Assembly: GCF_002261185.1 (NCBI RefSeq)
Contig: NZ_NEVQ01000001.1
Coordinates: forward strand, 186,001 to 250,000
DNA length: 64,000 bases
Origin: Bordetella genomosp. 4
Lineage (GTDB): Bacteria > Pseudomonadota > Gammaproteobacteria > Burkholderiales > Burkholderiaceae_B
Direction: 5' to 3'
Positions 9,265 through 18,669 of the stretch are shown piece by piece. Made by a program: the position numbers and the translations under genes. The notes beneath the pieces were generated by a model. That model had not been told where the DNA came from, searched no databases, and was given only the letters and a program-made list of their open reading frames with translations. Each line of letters starts with the position of its first letter. Position 1 is the stretch's first letter.

Positions 9265-10446
9265 TTAAATCATTTCGATGGCCATGGCCACGGCTTCGCC
9301 GCCGCCAATGCACAGCGTGGCGACGCCGCGCTTGCCGCCGGTCTTGCGCAGGGCCCCGATCAGCGTGGTGACCAGACGGGCGCCCGATGCGCCGATAGGA
9401 TGGCCCAGCGCCGTTGCGCCACCGTGCACGTTGACTTTGTCGTGAGGCAGTTTGAAGTCGTTCATGGCAGCCATGGTGACGACGGCAAAGGCCTCGTTGA
9501 TTTCATACAGATCAACGTCCTCGGCTTTCCAACCGGTTTTGGTGAACAGGTTTTTCAGTGCACCGACGGGCGCGGTCGTGAACCAGTTCGGTTCTTGCGA
9601 ATGCTGGCTGTGCGCCACGATACGAGCCAGCGGCTTGAGGCCGAGTTCTTCGGCAGTCGAGGCACGCATGAGCACCATGGCAGCCGCACCATCGGAAATC
9701 GACGACGAGTTGGCCGCGGTGACGGTGCCGTCCTTTTTGAATGCGGGTTTCAGCGTCGGGATTTTCTCCGGCATGGCTTTGGTCGGCGCCTCGTCGGTGT
9801 CGATCACGGTATCGCCTTTGCGGCCAGCGACGGTGACGGGGGCGATTTCCCATTTAAAGCTGCCGTCTTCGGTCGCGGCACGGGCACGGCGCAGCGACTC
9901 CAGCGAAAACGCGTCTTGCTGTTCGCGCGTGAAGCTGTATTTCGCCGCGCAGTCTTCGGCAAAGACGCCCATGGCCTTGCCGCGATCGTAGGCGTCCTCC
10001 AGGCCGTCCAAGGCCATGTGGTCATACACCGTGCTGTGGCCATAGCGATAGCCTTGGCGGCCCTTGAGCATCAGATACGGGGCATTGCTCATGCTTTCCT
10101 GACCGCCCGCGACGACGATGCGCGCCGAGCCGGCGTTCAACAGGTCATGGCCGAACATGGCGGCCTTCAGGCCTGAACCGCAAACTTTGTGAATGGTCGT
10201 GCACGCAACACCCAGCGGCAGCCCGGCACCCAGCGCGGCTTGACGCGCGGGGGCTTGGCCCTGGCCGGCCTGCAACACATTGCCCATGATGACTTCGTCG
10301 ACCTGGTCCGGTTTGATACCGGCGCGTTCAACGGCGGCTTTGATGGCGACAGAGCCGAGTTCGTGGGCGGCCAGGCCTGACAGGCTGCCCAGCATGCCGC
10401 CCATGGGGGTGCGGGCAACAGAAACGATAACGACGGGATCAGACAT
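9265..10446 (-). CDS. Acetyl-CoA C-acetyltransferase (biosynthetic-type thiolase)
   Basis: A 393-residue thiolase, full length for the family. The acyl-accepting nucleophile is Cys89 in KVCGSGLK. The conserved NEAFAVV, GGATALGHPIGASGAR and the C-terminal CIGGGEAVA (second catalytic Cys) are all present. It condenses two acetyl-CoA or cleaves acetoacetyl-CoA. In the leucine pathway the end products are acetoacetate and acetyl-CoA, so a thiolase fits after acetoacetate activation. It starts 37 bases after aceK and ends 222 bases before liuB, so the operon may carry an internal promoter there. Compare the unrelated cysteine-less thiolase-like gene at 3.1 kb. Confidence 0.92.
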   Translation of the reverse strand: MSDPVVIVSVARTPMGGMLGSLSGLAAHELGSVAIKAAVERAGIKPDQVDEVIMGNVLQAGQGQAPARQAALGAGLPLGVACTTIHKVCGSGLKAAMFGHDLLNAGSARIVVAGGQESMSNAPYLMLKGRQGYRYGHSTVYDHMALDGLEDAYDRGKAMGVFAEDCAAKYSFTREQQDAFSLESLRRARAATEDGSFKWEIAPVTVAGRKGDTVIDTDEAPTKAMPEKIPTLKPAFKKDGTVTAANSSSISDGAAAMVLMRASTAEELGLKPLARIVAHSQHSQEPNWFTTAPVGALKNLFTKTGWKAEDVDLYEINEAFAVVTMAAMNDFKLPHDKVNVHGGATALGHPIGASGARLVTTLIGALRKTGGKRGVATLCIGGGEAVAMAIEMI

Positions 10447-10483
10447 GATGGGCGCTCCTGAAAATCAGAGATAAATTGGATTG

Positions 10484-12319
10484 TTACGACGCGAAAACAG
10501 GCGGCGTTGCGCCAACGCGCAGCCGTCTGTCCTTATCGTAAGGGAAAAATTCTTCGATTTGACCTTGCGCAACATGGGTGCGGCAGGCCTGCCACCAGTC
10601 GGCTTGTAACAGCTCGGCATGGTGCCGTAGAAAGGCTTTGCGTATACGAGGGTCGCCCAGCAAAAAGCGGTCGAATTCCTCGGGGAAAACATCATTGGGG
10701 CCGATGGCGTACCACGGTTCGCTGGCCATCTCGGCCTCTTCGTTCGGCGCGGGCGGAATCTGGCGAAACTGCATCTCGGTCATGCGCTGAATTTCGTCGT
10801 AGTCGTAAAACACCACGCGGCCCAGGCGAGTGACGCCGAAATTCTTGTACAGCATGTCGCCAGGGAAAATATTCGCGCTGGCCAACTGACGGATCGCGTC
10901 CCCATATTCGCGTATCGCATGATCCACCATCGGCTCGCTGGCATGTTGCAAATACAGATTCAACGGTGTCATTCGGCGTTCGATGTACACATGCCGGATG
11001 ACGATCGAGTCATGGTTTTCCTCGAGCAGGCTGGGAACACGCTGCCGCAGTTCGTCCAGCAGGGCCGATGAAAAACGCGCGCGCGGCAACGCGACTTGGG
11101 AATATTCCCAGGTATCGGCCATGCGGCCCACACGGTCATGCAGTTTGACCATCTGGTATTTGCGCCGCACGGTGGCGTGATCGATGCCATCCTTGTCGAT
11201 GTGGTCCTTGATCAGCTTGAACACATACGGATAGGACGGCAACGTGAACACGCACATCACCATGCCTTTGATGCCTGGCGCAATATCAAAGGCATCGCGC
11301 GAATGCGCCAGATGGTGCAGGAAATCGCGATAGAACAGCGTCTTGCCCTGTTTTTGCAGGCCGATCATGGTGTAGAGCTCGGCCTTGGGCTTGCGTGGCA
11401 ACAAGCTCGACAGAAAACTCACCACGGCGGCCGGCGTTTCCATGTCGACCAGAAAATACGCGCGGGTAAAGCTAAATAGCGTGCTCAGATCATCCGCACC
11501 CAGCAATAACGCGTCCAGCTCGATCTGGCCCGCGGCGTTGCGCGTCAGCGCAATGGCAAAAGGCAGCAGGCTGCTCTGATTGATCAGGCGGCCAACGATA
11601 TAGGCGCCCTTGTTGCGAAAGAACAGCGAGCCCAATACCTGGATCTGGCAGTCTGGCGCGAGCCGCCGGCCCTGATGCCGAGGCCATTGCGCACGCAACT
11701 GCCGCACAGCGGCACGCGCCAGCAAACGTGTATCGCGCGGCAGATCCGCATACGGCGCGGCTAACCCGAAATCAGCCACCATGCGGACCAGGCCGCTGCG
11801 TAACCCCTCGGACAAGGGGTAATAAACCCGGTACGACGGAATGCGGCTATCCAGATAATCCGTCGCAACCGCCGGCCGGACAAACAAGAAATCGTTATGG
11901 AAATAGTCGCGATGCAGAATGCGGCACGATACCGAATTGAAAAACGTTTCCGCGCATTCGGGTTGACGGTGCTCTGACAGCAACCCGACGAATTGCTGTT
12001 TGACATCTTGCCAGAACGCCGTTTGTGCAGGCGTCAGACTTGTCTCGCTATCTGATGCGGCCAAACCTTGCAAAGTGCGTTGCAGTTGATTGGCGCACTC
12101 GCGCACGCGCATGTCGTAGTACTCGATGCGTTCGCGAGAGAGCTGCTGGATACCATGCCAATCGCCCGATTCGAACAAGGCCTTGGCACGTTGGGCGCTG
12201 TAGCGAAACAGCGCGTAATGCCGGTCAAAACCTGCCAGGATCTGGCGGGCGACATCCAGCGGCAGTGGCGCAGGTGCGGCCACTGGCTCGATATGCTGGA
12301 CGTCGCCGGTGTAGATCAT
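10484..12319 (-). CDS. aceK: Isocitrate dehydrogenase kinase/phosphatase
   Basis: A 611-residue protein, the normal AceK length. It shows the family landmarks from its N-terminal regulatory half (ILAGFDRHYALFRYSAQRAK) through GLQKQGKTLFYRDFLHHL (ATP-binding loop around residue 340) to FYDYDEIQRMTEMQFRQIP in the catalytic part. The enzyme phosphorylates and dephosphorylates isocitrate dehydrogenase and so diverts isocitrate to the glyoxylate bypass. It starts 12 bases after the liuA stop, so it is surely co-transcribed with it. That placement makes sense because leucine is broken down to acetyl-CoA units and growth on it needs the bypass. No aceA or aceB is in the window. Confidence 0.96.
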   Translation of the reverse strand: MIYTGDVQHIEPVAAPAPLPLDVARQILAGFDRHYALFRYSAQRAKALFESGDWHGIQQLSRERIEYYDMRVRECANQLQRTLQGLAASDSETSLTPAQTAFWQDVKQQFVGLLSEHRQPECAETFFNSVSCRILHRDYFHNDFLFVRPAVATDYLDSRIPSYRVYYPLSEGLRSGLVRMVADFGLAAPYADLPRDTRLLARAAVRQLRAQWPRHQGRRLAPDCQIQVLGSLFFRNKGAYIVGRLINQSSLLPFAIALTRNAAGQIELDALLLGADDLSTLFSFTRAYFLVDMETPAAVVSFLSSLLPRKPKAELYTMIGLQKQGKTLFYRDFLHHLAHSRDAFDIAPGIKGMVMCVFTLPSYPYVFKLIKDHIDKDGIDHATVRRKYQMVKLHDRVGRMADTWEYSQVALPRARFSSALLDELRQRVPSLLEENHDSIVIRHVYIERRMTPLNLYLQHASEPMVDHAIREYGDAIRQLASANIFPGDMLYKNFGVTRLGRVVFYDYDEIQRMTEMQFRQIPPAPNEEAEMASEPWYAIGPNDVFPEEFDRFLLGDPRIRKAFLRHHAELLQADWWQACRTHVAQGQIEEFFPYDKDRRLRVGATPPVFAS

Positions 12320-12331
12320 GATGGGATCGGA

Positions 12332-13510
12332 TCAGGCGGTTTCGGCAAACAATTCGCGGCCGATCAGCATGCGGCGGATTTCGCTGGTGCCCGCGCCGAT
12401 TTCGTACAGCTTGGCATCGCGCCACAGGCGGCCCGTGGGGTATTCGTTGATGTAGCCATTGCCGCCCAGAATCTGTACGCCCTCGCCGGCCATCCAGGTG
12501 GCTTTTTCGGCGGTGTACAGAATGAGGGCCGCGCAGTCTTTGCGGACTTGCCGCACGTGCTCGGCGCCGAGTTGATCCAGGTTCTTGCCGACGGCGTAGC
12601 AAAACGCGCGGCTGGCCTGCAACGTGGTGTACAGGTCTGCGACCTTGCCCTGGATCAATTGAAATTCGCCAATCGCCTGACCGAATTGCTTGCGGTCGTG
12701 GATGTACGGCACTACGACGTCCATCACTGCCTGCATGATGCCCAACGGCCCGCCGGACAGCACGGCACGTTCGTAGTCCAGGCCGCTCATCAGGACTCGC
12801 ACGCCGCCATTGACCTGACCCAGCACGTTTTCCTCGGGGACCTCGCAATCCTGGAACACCAACTCGCCCGTGTGGCTGCCGCGCATGCCCAGCTTGTCCA
12901 GCTTTTGCGCGACTGAGAATCCCTTGAAGTTCTTTTCCACCAGAAAGGCCGTAATCCCGCGCTGGTGGGCCTCCGGATCGGTCTTGGCATAGACCACCAG
13001 GGTATCGGCGTCCGGACCGTTGGTGATCCACATCTTGGTGCCGTTCAGTACGTAGCGATCGCCCTTTTTCTCGGCTCGCAGCTTCATACTCACCACATCG
13101 GATCCCGCGCCTGGTTCGCTCATCGCCAGGGCGCCCACATGTTCGCCGGAAATCAGCTTGGGCAGATAACGGGCTTTCTGTTCTGCCGTGCCATTGCGAT
13201 GGATCTGGTTGACGCACAAATTGGAATGCGCGCCATACGACAGGCCGATCGACGCGCTGGCGCGCGAGATTTCTTCCATGGCCACCATGTGCGCCAGGTA
13301 GCCCAGATTGGCGCCGCCGTATTCCTCACTGGCAGTCATGCCCAATACGCCAAGCTCGCCGAACTTGCGCCAGAGGTCCATCGGGAATTGATCGCTGCGA
13401 TCGACTTCGGCGGCGCGCGGCGCGATCTCGGCCTGTGCAAAAGTACGCACCGCGTCGCGCAGCATATCCAGGTCTTCGCCTAGATTGAAGTTCAAGCCGG
13501 GAAGGTTCAT
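12332..13510 (-). CDS. liuA: Isovaleryl-CoA dehydrogenase
   Basis: A 392-residue acyl-CoA dehydrogenase. The segment [19 protein letters not shown] near residue 250 carries the catalytic Glu in the place peculiar to isovaleryl-CoA dehydrogenases (human IVD has LDLERLVLAGGPLG). The C-terminus [20 protein letters not shown] and [13 protein letters not shown] complete the FAD-dependent fold. It oxidises isovaleryl-CoA to 3-methylcrotonyl-CoA and passes electrons to ETF. First gene of the liuA-aceK-thiolase-liuB-liuD run; a perfect LiuR-type palindrome lies about 113-133 bases upstream of the start. Confidence 0.95.
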   Translation of the reverse strand: MNLPGLNFNLGEDLDMLRDAVRTFAQAEIAPRAAEVDRSDQFPMDLWRKFGELGVLGMTASEEYGGANLGYLAHMVAMEEISRASASIGLSYGAHSNLCVNQIHRNGTAEQKARYLPKLISGEHVGALAMSEPGAGSDVVSMKLRAEKKGDRYVLNGTKMWITNGPDADTLVVYAKTDPEAHQRGITAFLVEKNFKGFSVAQKLDKLGMRGSHTGELVFQDCEVPEENVLGQVNGGVRVLMSGLDYERAVLSGGPLGIMQAVMDVVVPYIHDRKQFGQAIGEFQLIQGKVADLYTTLQASRAFCYAVGKNLDQLGAEHVRQVRKDCAALILYTAEKATWMAGEGVQILGGNGYINEYPTGRLWRDAKLYEIGAGTSEIRRMLIGRELFAETA

Positions 13511-13622
13511 CGCGATCTCCGTGAGAGTATGTACTTACATTCGGTGGCGCTGCATGCGTGAGTCCGTTCGCTGGATCCATCATGCTCCACCGCTGGTGGC
13601 TAAGCAATGTAGAAGGTTTATA

Positions 13623-13643
13623 TTACGTTTACGTAAACGTAAA
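13623..13643. promoter_or_regulatory. Candidate LiuR operator upstream of liuA
   Basis: TTACGTTTACGTAAACGTAA (13623-13642) is a perfect 20-bp palindrome, and 13627-13643 is identical over 17 bases to the site in front of liuR at 17492-17508. LiuR-type MerR regulators are known to bind palindromes built around TTACGTnnACGTAA. Placed upstream of liuA, it should control the whole liu/aceK run. Confidence 0.82.
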
Positions 13644-13765
13644 GTAAAACGCGGGTTTACCCCTAACAAAAATACGACGAGGACTTGTCAGACCATGCCA
13701 GAATTTGCCTGGAACTTGTCTGACCAATCCATTGCTGGCCCGAGCGGGCCTCTGGAGGGACTGTC

Positions 13766-14944
13766 GTGATAGAACTCGCCGATCTGGACGAGATGATTGC
13801 CTTGCGGCGCGATATCCATGCGCATCCTGAGCTGGCGTATGACGAACATAGGACGGCCGCCCTCGTGGCCGAGCGCCTGCGATCCTGGGGGATCGAAACC
13901 CATACCGGCATCGGGCGCACCGGGGTGGTGGGCGTGCTCAAGGCAGGGAGCGCATCGCGAGCCATCTTGCTGCGGGCGGACATGGACGCATTGCCCATCC
14001 AGGAAGCCAACACCTTTGACCATCGCTCGCGCCACGACGGCAAAATGCACGGCTGTGGCCACGATGGCCATACGGCGATGCTGCTGGCCGCGGCCCGCTA
14101 TCTAAAACAGTCGGGCGGCTTTGACGGTACCGTCTATGTTTGCTTTCAGCCGGCGGAGGAAAACGGCGGCGCGGGTGCCCGGGCCATGATCGAGGACGGC
14201 TTGTTCGAGCGTTTTCCGTGCGAAGCCGTGTTCGGCATGCATAACTGGCCCGGGATGCCGGCGGGCAGTTTCGGCGTTTGCAGCGGCCCGATGATGGCGG
14301 CCGCGAATGCGTTCAAAATCACGGTAACCGGACGTGGTGGGCATGCCGCGGCCCCGCAGGACTGCGATGACCCTGTCCCGGCGCTATTTGCGATCGGCCA
14401 GGCGCTGCAAACCATTTTGACGCGCAGCAAACGTCCGCTGGACGCCGCGGTCGTGTCCATTACGCAGGTGCAGGCGGGTGGCGAAGTGACCAACATCATT
14501 CCCGGCAGTGCGTGGCTGGGGGGCTCGGTGCGTGCTTACAGCACGGATGTCGTGGATTTGATCGAGCGGCGCATGAACGAGCTGGCAGAGCCGATTGCTG
14601 CGGCCCATGGCTGCCGGGCCGAGGTGTATTTCGAGCGTCGCTATCCCGCTTTGGTGAATACGCCTGATGAAACCGCCTTTTGCCTGGACGTCATGCGCGA
14701 CGTCGTGGGATCCGATCAGTCGCGGGTGATCGAGCCCGTGATGGCATCCGAGGATTTTGCTTTCATGCTGCAGGCCAAGCCAGGCTGCTACGTGTTTCTA
14801 GGTAACGGAGACGGCGAGCACCGCCTCGCAGGTCACGGGCTGGGTCCGTGCATGCTGCATAACACCAGCTACGACTTTAATGACAATTTGATTCCTGTCG
14901 GCGCGTCCTATTGGATTCGCCTGGCGCAGCGTTACCTGGCTTGA
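13766..14944 (+). CDS. M20-family amidohydrolase (hippurate hydrolase/N-acyl amino acid deacylase type)
   Basis: GTG start at 13766 with GGAGGGA six bases upstream; 392 residues. Metal-binding and catalytic motifs of the M20D family are present: RADMDALP (about 71), HGCGHDGH (about 95), PAEENGGAGA (about 131), MHNWPG (about 158) and SEDFAFML near the end. These enzymes remove the acyl group from N-acyl amino acids such as hippurate or acetylated amino acids. The gene diverges from liuA and is followed 67 bases later by a Bug receptor, so it may process an imported N-acylated or amide compound. Whether LiuR also controls it through the divergent region is open. Confidence 0.9.
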   Translation: MIELADLDEMIALRRDIHAHPELAYDEHRTAALVAERLRSWGIETHTGIGRTGVVGVLKAGSASRAILLRADMDALPIQEANTFDHRSRHDGKMHGCGHDGHTAMLLAAARYLKQSGGFDGTVYVCFQPAEENGGAGARAMIEDGLFERFPCEAVFGMHNWPGMPAGSFGVCSGPMMAAANAFKITVTGRGGHAAAPQDCDDPVPALFAIGQALQTILTRSKRPLDAAVVSITQVQAGGEVTNIIPGSAWLGGSVRAYSTDVVDLIERRMNELAEPIAAAHGCRAEVYFERRYPALVNTPDETAFCLDVMRDVVGSDQSRVIEPVMASEDFAFMLQAKPGCYVFLGNGDGEHRLAGHGLGPCMLHNTSYDFNDNLIPVGASYWIRLAQRYLA

Positions 14945-15011
14945 GTGTTCATCGACAGCCATCTTGATGGCTTTCCCCGGCATGAGCAGAGGGGATTCTC
15001 GGAGCGTTGAA

Positions 15012-15998
15012 ATGATCAGAATGGCAGCACTTTCGAAGTTCATCCGTAGCGTTGCGATCATGGCCGTAGCGGCGATGACCACCGCCGCTCACGCCCAGCC
15101 TGCATGGCCGGGCAAAACCTTGACGCTCGTCGTCCCTTATACCGCTGGCGGCACGAATGACACTTTGGGCCGTACGCTGGGCGACATTCTCCGCCAGACC
15201 TATGGCACGGCGACCATCATCGAAAACAAACCTGGTGCGGGAGGCAGCGTGGGGACTGAGGCCGTTGCGCGAGCCAAGCCCGATGGGACCACATTGCTGC
15301 TGGCATCGACCAGCCCGCTGACGATTTTTCCGAATCTAGTGAAAACCTCGTATGACCCGATGAAAGACCTCGTTCCGGTTGCCAGTGTGGCAGTCGGGCC
15401 TGTTGGCATCCTGGCCACCAAAGCGCTGCCCGTGAGCACGTTTGCCGAGTTGGTGGACTATGCCAAGCAGCACCCCGGCAAAGTCACGTTCGGCATCCCT
15501 GGCCTGGGCTCCGTCGCACATATTGGTATGGCCGCGCTGAACAAGCAGGTGGGCATCGAGATGCTGCAAGTGCCGTATCGCGGCGGCAGTCAGGCGGTGT
15601 CGGATGGTCTGGGTGGCCAAGTTGATCTGTTGGTCGTCAACACGGATATCGTGCTGCCTCACGTTGCCGCCGGCACGCTCAAACCCCTCGCGGTGATGGC
15701 GCCGCAACGGCTTGCACCGTGGCCCGATGTGCCGACCATGGCAGAGCTGAAGCTGCCGGACATCCGCTATTTCTCGAACTTTTCGCTGTTCGCGCCTGCC
15801 GGCGTGCCACCCGAAGTGATGAAAACAATGCGTGACGCAATAGCAAAAGCGCTCGCGAGCCCGCAGTATCAACAGATGCTGGAGAAAAACTCCATGCAAC
15901 CCGGCACCGGTATCGGCGAGGAGTTCGCGAAACAGGTTCGCACGGACTACGAGAACAATCAGCGCATCATTCGCGAAAGCAAGATTCAAGTGCAGTAG
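15012..15998 (+). CDS. Bug-family periplasmic substrate-binding receptor
   Basis: The ATG at 15012 has GGAG seven bases upstream and is preferred over an in-frame ATG 16 codons earlier that would add a non-signal-like extension. The 328-residue product has a signal peptide ending AAHA-QP and then PGKTLTLVVPYTAGGTND, GAGGSVGTE and VPYRGG, as in TctC/Bug receptors. It forms an apparent operon with the M20 amidohydrolase, so a plausible ligand is that enzyme's substrate or product. No TctAB membrane genes are nearby. It is similar in plan to the receptor at 1.7 kb but clearly diverged from it, so not a recent duplicate. Confidence 0.9.
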   Translation: MIRMAALSKFIRSVAIMAVAAMTTAAHAQPAWPGKTLTLVVPYTAGGTNDTLGRTLGDILRQTYGTATIIENKPGAGGSVGTEAVARAKPDGTTLLLASTSPLTIFPNLVKTSYDPMKDLVPVASVAVGPVGILATKALPVSTFAELVDYAKQHPGKVTFGIPGLGSVAHIGMAALNKQVGIEMLQVPYRGGSQAVSDGLGGQVDLLVVNTDIVLPHVAAGTLKPLAVMAPQRLAPWPDVPTMAELKLPDIRYFSNFSLFAPAGVPPEVMKTMRDAIAKALASPQYQQMLEKNSMQPGTGIGEEFAKQVRTDYENNQRIIRESKIQVQ

Positions 15999-16039
15999 TT
16001 CATGCGTGACGAAAATGGGGATTTCCTTTGGAGCATCTG

Positions 16040-16639
16040 ATGACGCGTACGCTGGTCTTTTTGTTTGTACTGTTGACGACGGCCCTGAGTTCCGGACTAT
16101 CCCATGCGGAATCCAACCCTGCTCTGGCTGGCCAGAGCGTGACCAAGGACATTGACGGCGGCCGGCACACCAAGGAATACGCGCGCAATGGGACCTTGAT
16201 CTACGAAGTCATCGAGCGCGAGGTTACGCAGGGTGGGGCCAAGACGATTCAAGCCACTGAGCGCGAGTGGCTGGACAATGCAACGCCAGTACGCGAGCAA
16301 GAATTCCTGGGTGGCAAAGAAATAAAGGCCACGTTCTGGTACATGAACGGCAAGGTCAAAGAGACCCGGTTGGACCAATCGATTCATGATCCCAAAGGCG
16401 TGCCGGGGACATATGTAGAGCGGTTTTCCGATCTCGGCGTCTTGCAATCGGCCGGTGTGTTTCAGGGGCAATACCGCCACGTCGGCGTGCATCACTACTA
16501 TGACGAGGCAGGCAAACTGACCAGCGAGATTACTTACGGACCGGATGGCACGAAGCTTTCCAGCAAGACATTCGATGCGAGCGGTGCAGCCAAAGACACG
16601 GCCCAGTATTACCCCGACGGATCGCGCAAGATGCAGTAG
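16040..16639 (+). CDS. Secreted YwqK/MORN-variant repeat protein
   Basis: ATG at 16040, with GGAG six bases upstream, gives 199 residues; a TTG four codons earlier is unlikely. The N-terminus is a signal peptide (TRTLVFLFVLLTTALSSG, cleavage near SHA-ES). The mature part has several 20-25 residue units of the kind YxxNGxLxYE/YxxxGKxxxE (TKEYARNGTLIYEV; YYDEAGKLTSEITY; YYPDGSRK), typical of YwqK-like antitoxin or MORN-variant repeats. Function unknown; it probably sits in the periplasm. It starts 41 bases after the Bug receptor, so could be co-transcribed, but the content gives no functional tie. Confidence 0.75.
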   Translation: MTRTLVFLFVLLTTALSSGLSHAESNPALAGQSVTKDIDGGRHTKEYARNGTLIYEVIEREVTQGGAKTIQATEREWLDNATPVREQEFLGGKEIKATFWYMNGKVKETRLDQSIHDPKGVPGTYVERFSDLGVLQSAGVFQGQYRHVGVHHYYDEAGKLTSEITYGPDGTKLSSKTFDASGAAKDTAQYYPDGSRKMQ

Positions 16640-16718
16640 CCGTACGAGGTCGCTGTCGCGCTACGGATATTGCTGTGCTGCGGGAATTTGCTGCAGCAGT
16701 AAGGAACCATGACGTGCG

Positions 16719-17051
16719 CTATTCCGCGCGGTGGCCAGCCACGATGAGGGCCATACCAGCCAGGCAGAGCCCGACACCGGCCCAGTCAGTCAGCGCCGGA
16801 CGCACACCGTCTACGGCCCAGAGCCATATCAGTGCCATGGTGACGTATACGCCGCCATAGGCCGCATACACCCGGCCCGAGGCTGTCGGATGCAACGTCA
16901 ACAGCCAGACAAATAACGCGAGGCTCAACACCGCCGGCAATAATAGCCAGGCGGAATGGCCCTGCTTTAACCAGAGGTACGGCAAATAACAGCCGAGGAT
17001 TTCGGCGAGCGCCGTCAAGACGTACAAGCCTAATGTGGGCAGCAAAGTCAT
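16719..17051 (-). CDS. ynfA: YnfA/UPF0060 small membrane protein
   Basis: The ATG at 17051 gives 110 residues, as in YnfA. It has four predicted membrane helices: [60 protein letters not shown] and [33 protein letters not shown] is the family signature. YnfA proteins are inner-membrane members near the small multidrug resistance superfamily; the physiological role is not settled. A 14-base hairpin, CCGAGA-AG-TCTCGG, lies at 17060-17073 just before the start. liuR ends 49 bases upstream on the same strand, so read-through from liuR is possible. Confidence 0.88.
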   Translation of the reverse strand: MTLLPTLGLYVLTALAEILGCYLPYLWLKQGHSAWLLLPAVLSLALFVWLLTLHPTASGRVYAAYGGVYVTMALIWLWAVDGVRPALTDWAGVGLCLAGMALIVAGHRAE

Positions 17052-17100
17052 CGTCTGTTCCGAGAAGTCTCGGCATTGATGCGGGAGGTCAGCGGCACGG

Positions 17101-17478
17101 TCAAGGCTTTTGTGCCAGCAACATCTGACACTGCTGTTCCTGCTCCGCGATTTCCGACAGTGTGTCTTCGATATCGCGGCGTTGTTGCTCCAGGGCCGCA
17201 CGGTGCTTGGCCAGGACATCCAGATACTGTCGCAATTGCATCGCGTTGTCGCTCGGGCTGTCGTACATGTCGATCAATGCGCGGATTTCCGACAATTGCA
17301 GTCCAAGCCGTTTGCCGCGCAACGCGAGCTTCAGGCGGGTGCGGTCGCGTGGGCTGTACACACGGTTGCGGCCATCACGCGCAGGGCTGACGATGCCCTG
17401 ATCCTCGTAGAACCGGATGGTGCGCGGCGTGATGTCGAACTCGCGAGAGAGCTCGGAAATCGTCCAGGTGGGCGGCAT
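17101..17478 (-). CDS. liuR: MerR-family regulator, LiuR type
   Basis: A 125-residue MerR protein: winged helix [20 protein letters not shown] at 5-24, [19 protein letters not shown], then a coiled-coil dimer helix with many Gln and Glu (80-120). The sequence pattern, including [21 protein letters not shown], is that of LiuR, repressor of branched-chain amino acid catabolism in proteobacteria. The 17-base palindromic site present both before liuA and 14-30 bases before this gene supports the call and implies autoregulation. It lacks the cysteines of metal-sensing MerR proteins; effectors of LiuR are thought to be pathway CoA intermediates. Confidence 0.87.
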   Translation of the reverse strand: MPPTWTISELSREFDITPRTIRFYEDQGIVSPARDGRNRVYSPRDRTRLKLALRGKRLGLQLSEIRALIDMYDSPSDNAMQLRQYLDVLAKHRAALEQQRRDIEDTLSEIAEQEQQCQMLLAQKP

Positions 17479-17491
17479 GCGATATTTGGCA

Positions 17492-17508
17492 GTTTACGTA
17501 AACGTAAA
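17492..17508. promoter_or_regulatory. Candidate LiuR operator in the liuR/MBL divergent region
   Basis: GTTTACGTAAACGTAAA is identical over all 17 bases to 13627-13643 upstream of liuA; its first 12 bases form a perfect palindrome. It lies 14 bases before liuR and 77 bases before the divergent MBL hydrolase gene, so it could control both. Confidence 0.8.
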
Positions 17509-17584
17509 TTATGATGGTCTGGAACAATCGTCAAGCTTATTTCTAACCGTCGACGCGGTTCGGCGGTTTAACCGAGAGCAATAG

Positions 17585-18643
17585 ATGAATCCTAACGAGC
17601 ATCAACTGCAGTATCCCTGGGGAGATACACAGCCCGAGCCAGGCGTTGCACTAGAGGTCGCGCCAGGCGTGAAGTGGATCCGCATGCCGCTGCCCTTTGC
17701 GCTGGATCACATCAATCTTTGGTTGCTGCGCGACGAGATCGGCGGACGCCAGGGCTGGACGATTGTCGACTGTGGCATCAGCCGTGACGAGGTGCGCACG
17801 CTGTGGGAACAGGTCTTTGCCCAGGAGCTGGACGGGTTGCCGGTGTTGCGCGTGCTGGTCACCCATATGCATCCCGATCACGTCGGGCTGGCCAATTGGT
17901 TGTGCGAGCGTTGGAATGCGCCGTTGTGGATGAGCATGACCGACTACATGGTGGCCGTGCTGTGGTCATCGCGTTCGACGGGCTCGGGTCCCAATGGCGA
18001 GGCGGCCGTGGCGCATTTTGCGCGCCATGGAATGACCGACCCCGATGCTCAAGAGCAGATCCGCCTCCGCGCAGGCTATTACCCGAATCTGGTGCCCGCC
18101 ATGCCGGCGCGTTACACCCGTATGCTGCACGGCGACCAGGTTGCCATCGGCGGCCATGATTGGCGCGTCATCGTGGGCTACGGGCATGCGCCGGAACATG
18201 TTTCGCTTTACAGCCCCACCTTGAACGTCGTGATCTCTGGCGACATGGTGCTGCCGCGCATTTCCACGAATGTCAGCGTATTCGATTACGAGCCGGACTC
18301 GGATCCTCTGCGCTTGTATCTGAGTTCGCTGGACGGCTATGGCGATCTGCCGGCCGATGCCTTGGTATTGCCATCGCACGGGCGCCCTTTCAAGGGCCTG
18401 CATGAGCGTATCGCCCAGCAGCATCAGCATCACGCGGATCGGCTGGCAGAGGTGCTACAGGCTTGCGTCACGCCGCAATCCACGATGGATATCGTGCCTG
18501 TGCTGTTCAAGCGCAAACTCGATCTGCACCAACTGACGTTTGCCATGGGCGAGGCGCTCGCGCACCTGCACACGTTGTATTTCGAGGGCAAGCTGACTCG
18601 CAAGACCGATGAAGACGGAATCGTGAGATTTACCTCCCGCTGA
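17585..18643 (+). CDS. MBL-fold metallohydrolase
   Basis: A 352-residue metallo-beta-lactamase-fold protein. The metal site THMHPDHVG (His94, His96, Asp98, His99) is intact; further ligands are in YGHAPEHVSLY (near 200), SGDMVLPRIS (near 220) and LPSHGRPF (near 262). The C-terminal 70 residues form a helical extension (TMDIVPVLFKRKLDLHQLTF, ALAHLHTLYFEGKLTR) seen in LACTB2-like or thioesterase-type members, so it may hydrolyse an acyl-CoA or thioester. The gene diverges from liuR over 106 bases containing the LiuR site, so a link to branched-chain acyl-CoA metabolism is plausible but inferred. Confidence 0.88.
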   Translation: MNPNEHQLQYPWGDTQPEPGVALEVAPGVKWIRMPLPFALDHINLWLLRDEIGGRQGWTIVDCGISRDEVRTLWEQVFAQELDGLPVLRVLVTHMHPDHVGLANWLCERWNAPLWMSMTDYMVAVLWSSRSTGSGPNGEAAVAHFARHGMTDPDAQEQIRLRAGYYPNLVPAMPARYTRMLHGDQVAIGGHDWRVIVGYGHAPEHVSLYSPTLNVVISGDMVLPRISTNVSVFDYEPDSDPLRLYLSSLDGYGDLPADALVLPSHGRPFKGLHERIAQQHQHHADRLAEVLQACVTPQSTMDIVPVLFKRKLDLHQLTFAMGEALAHLHTLYFEGKLTRKTDEDGIVRFTSR

Positions 18644-18669
18644 ACGTGAGCACTGACCGGGCGTGAGGG

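Noticed and set aside
17060-17073. CCGAGA-AG-TCTCGG hairpin before ynfA as a riboswitch or operator
   Set aside because: Six-base stem with two-base loop is too small to claim more than a chance dyad.
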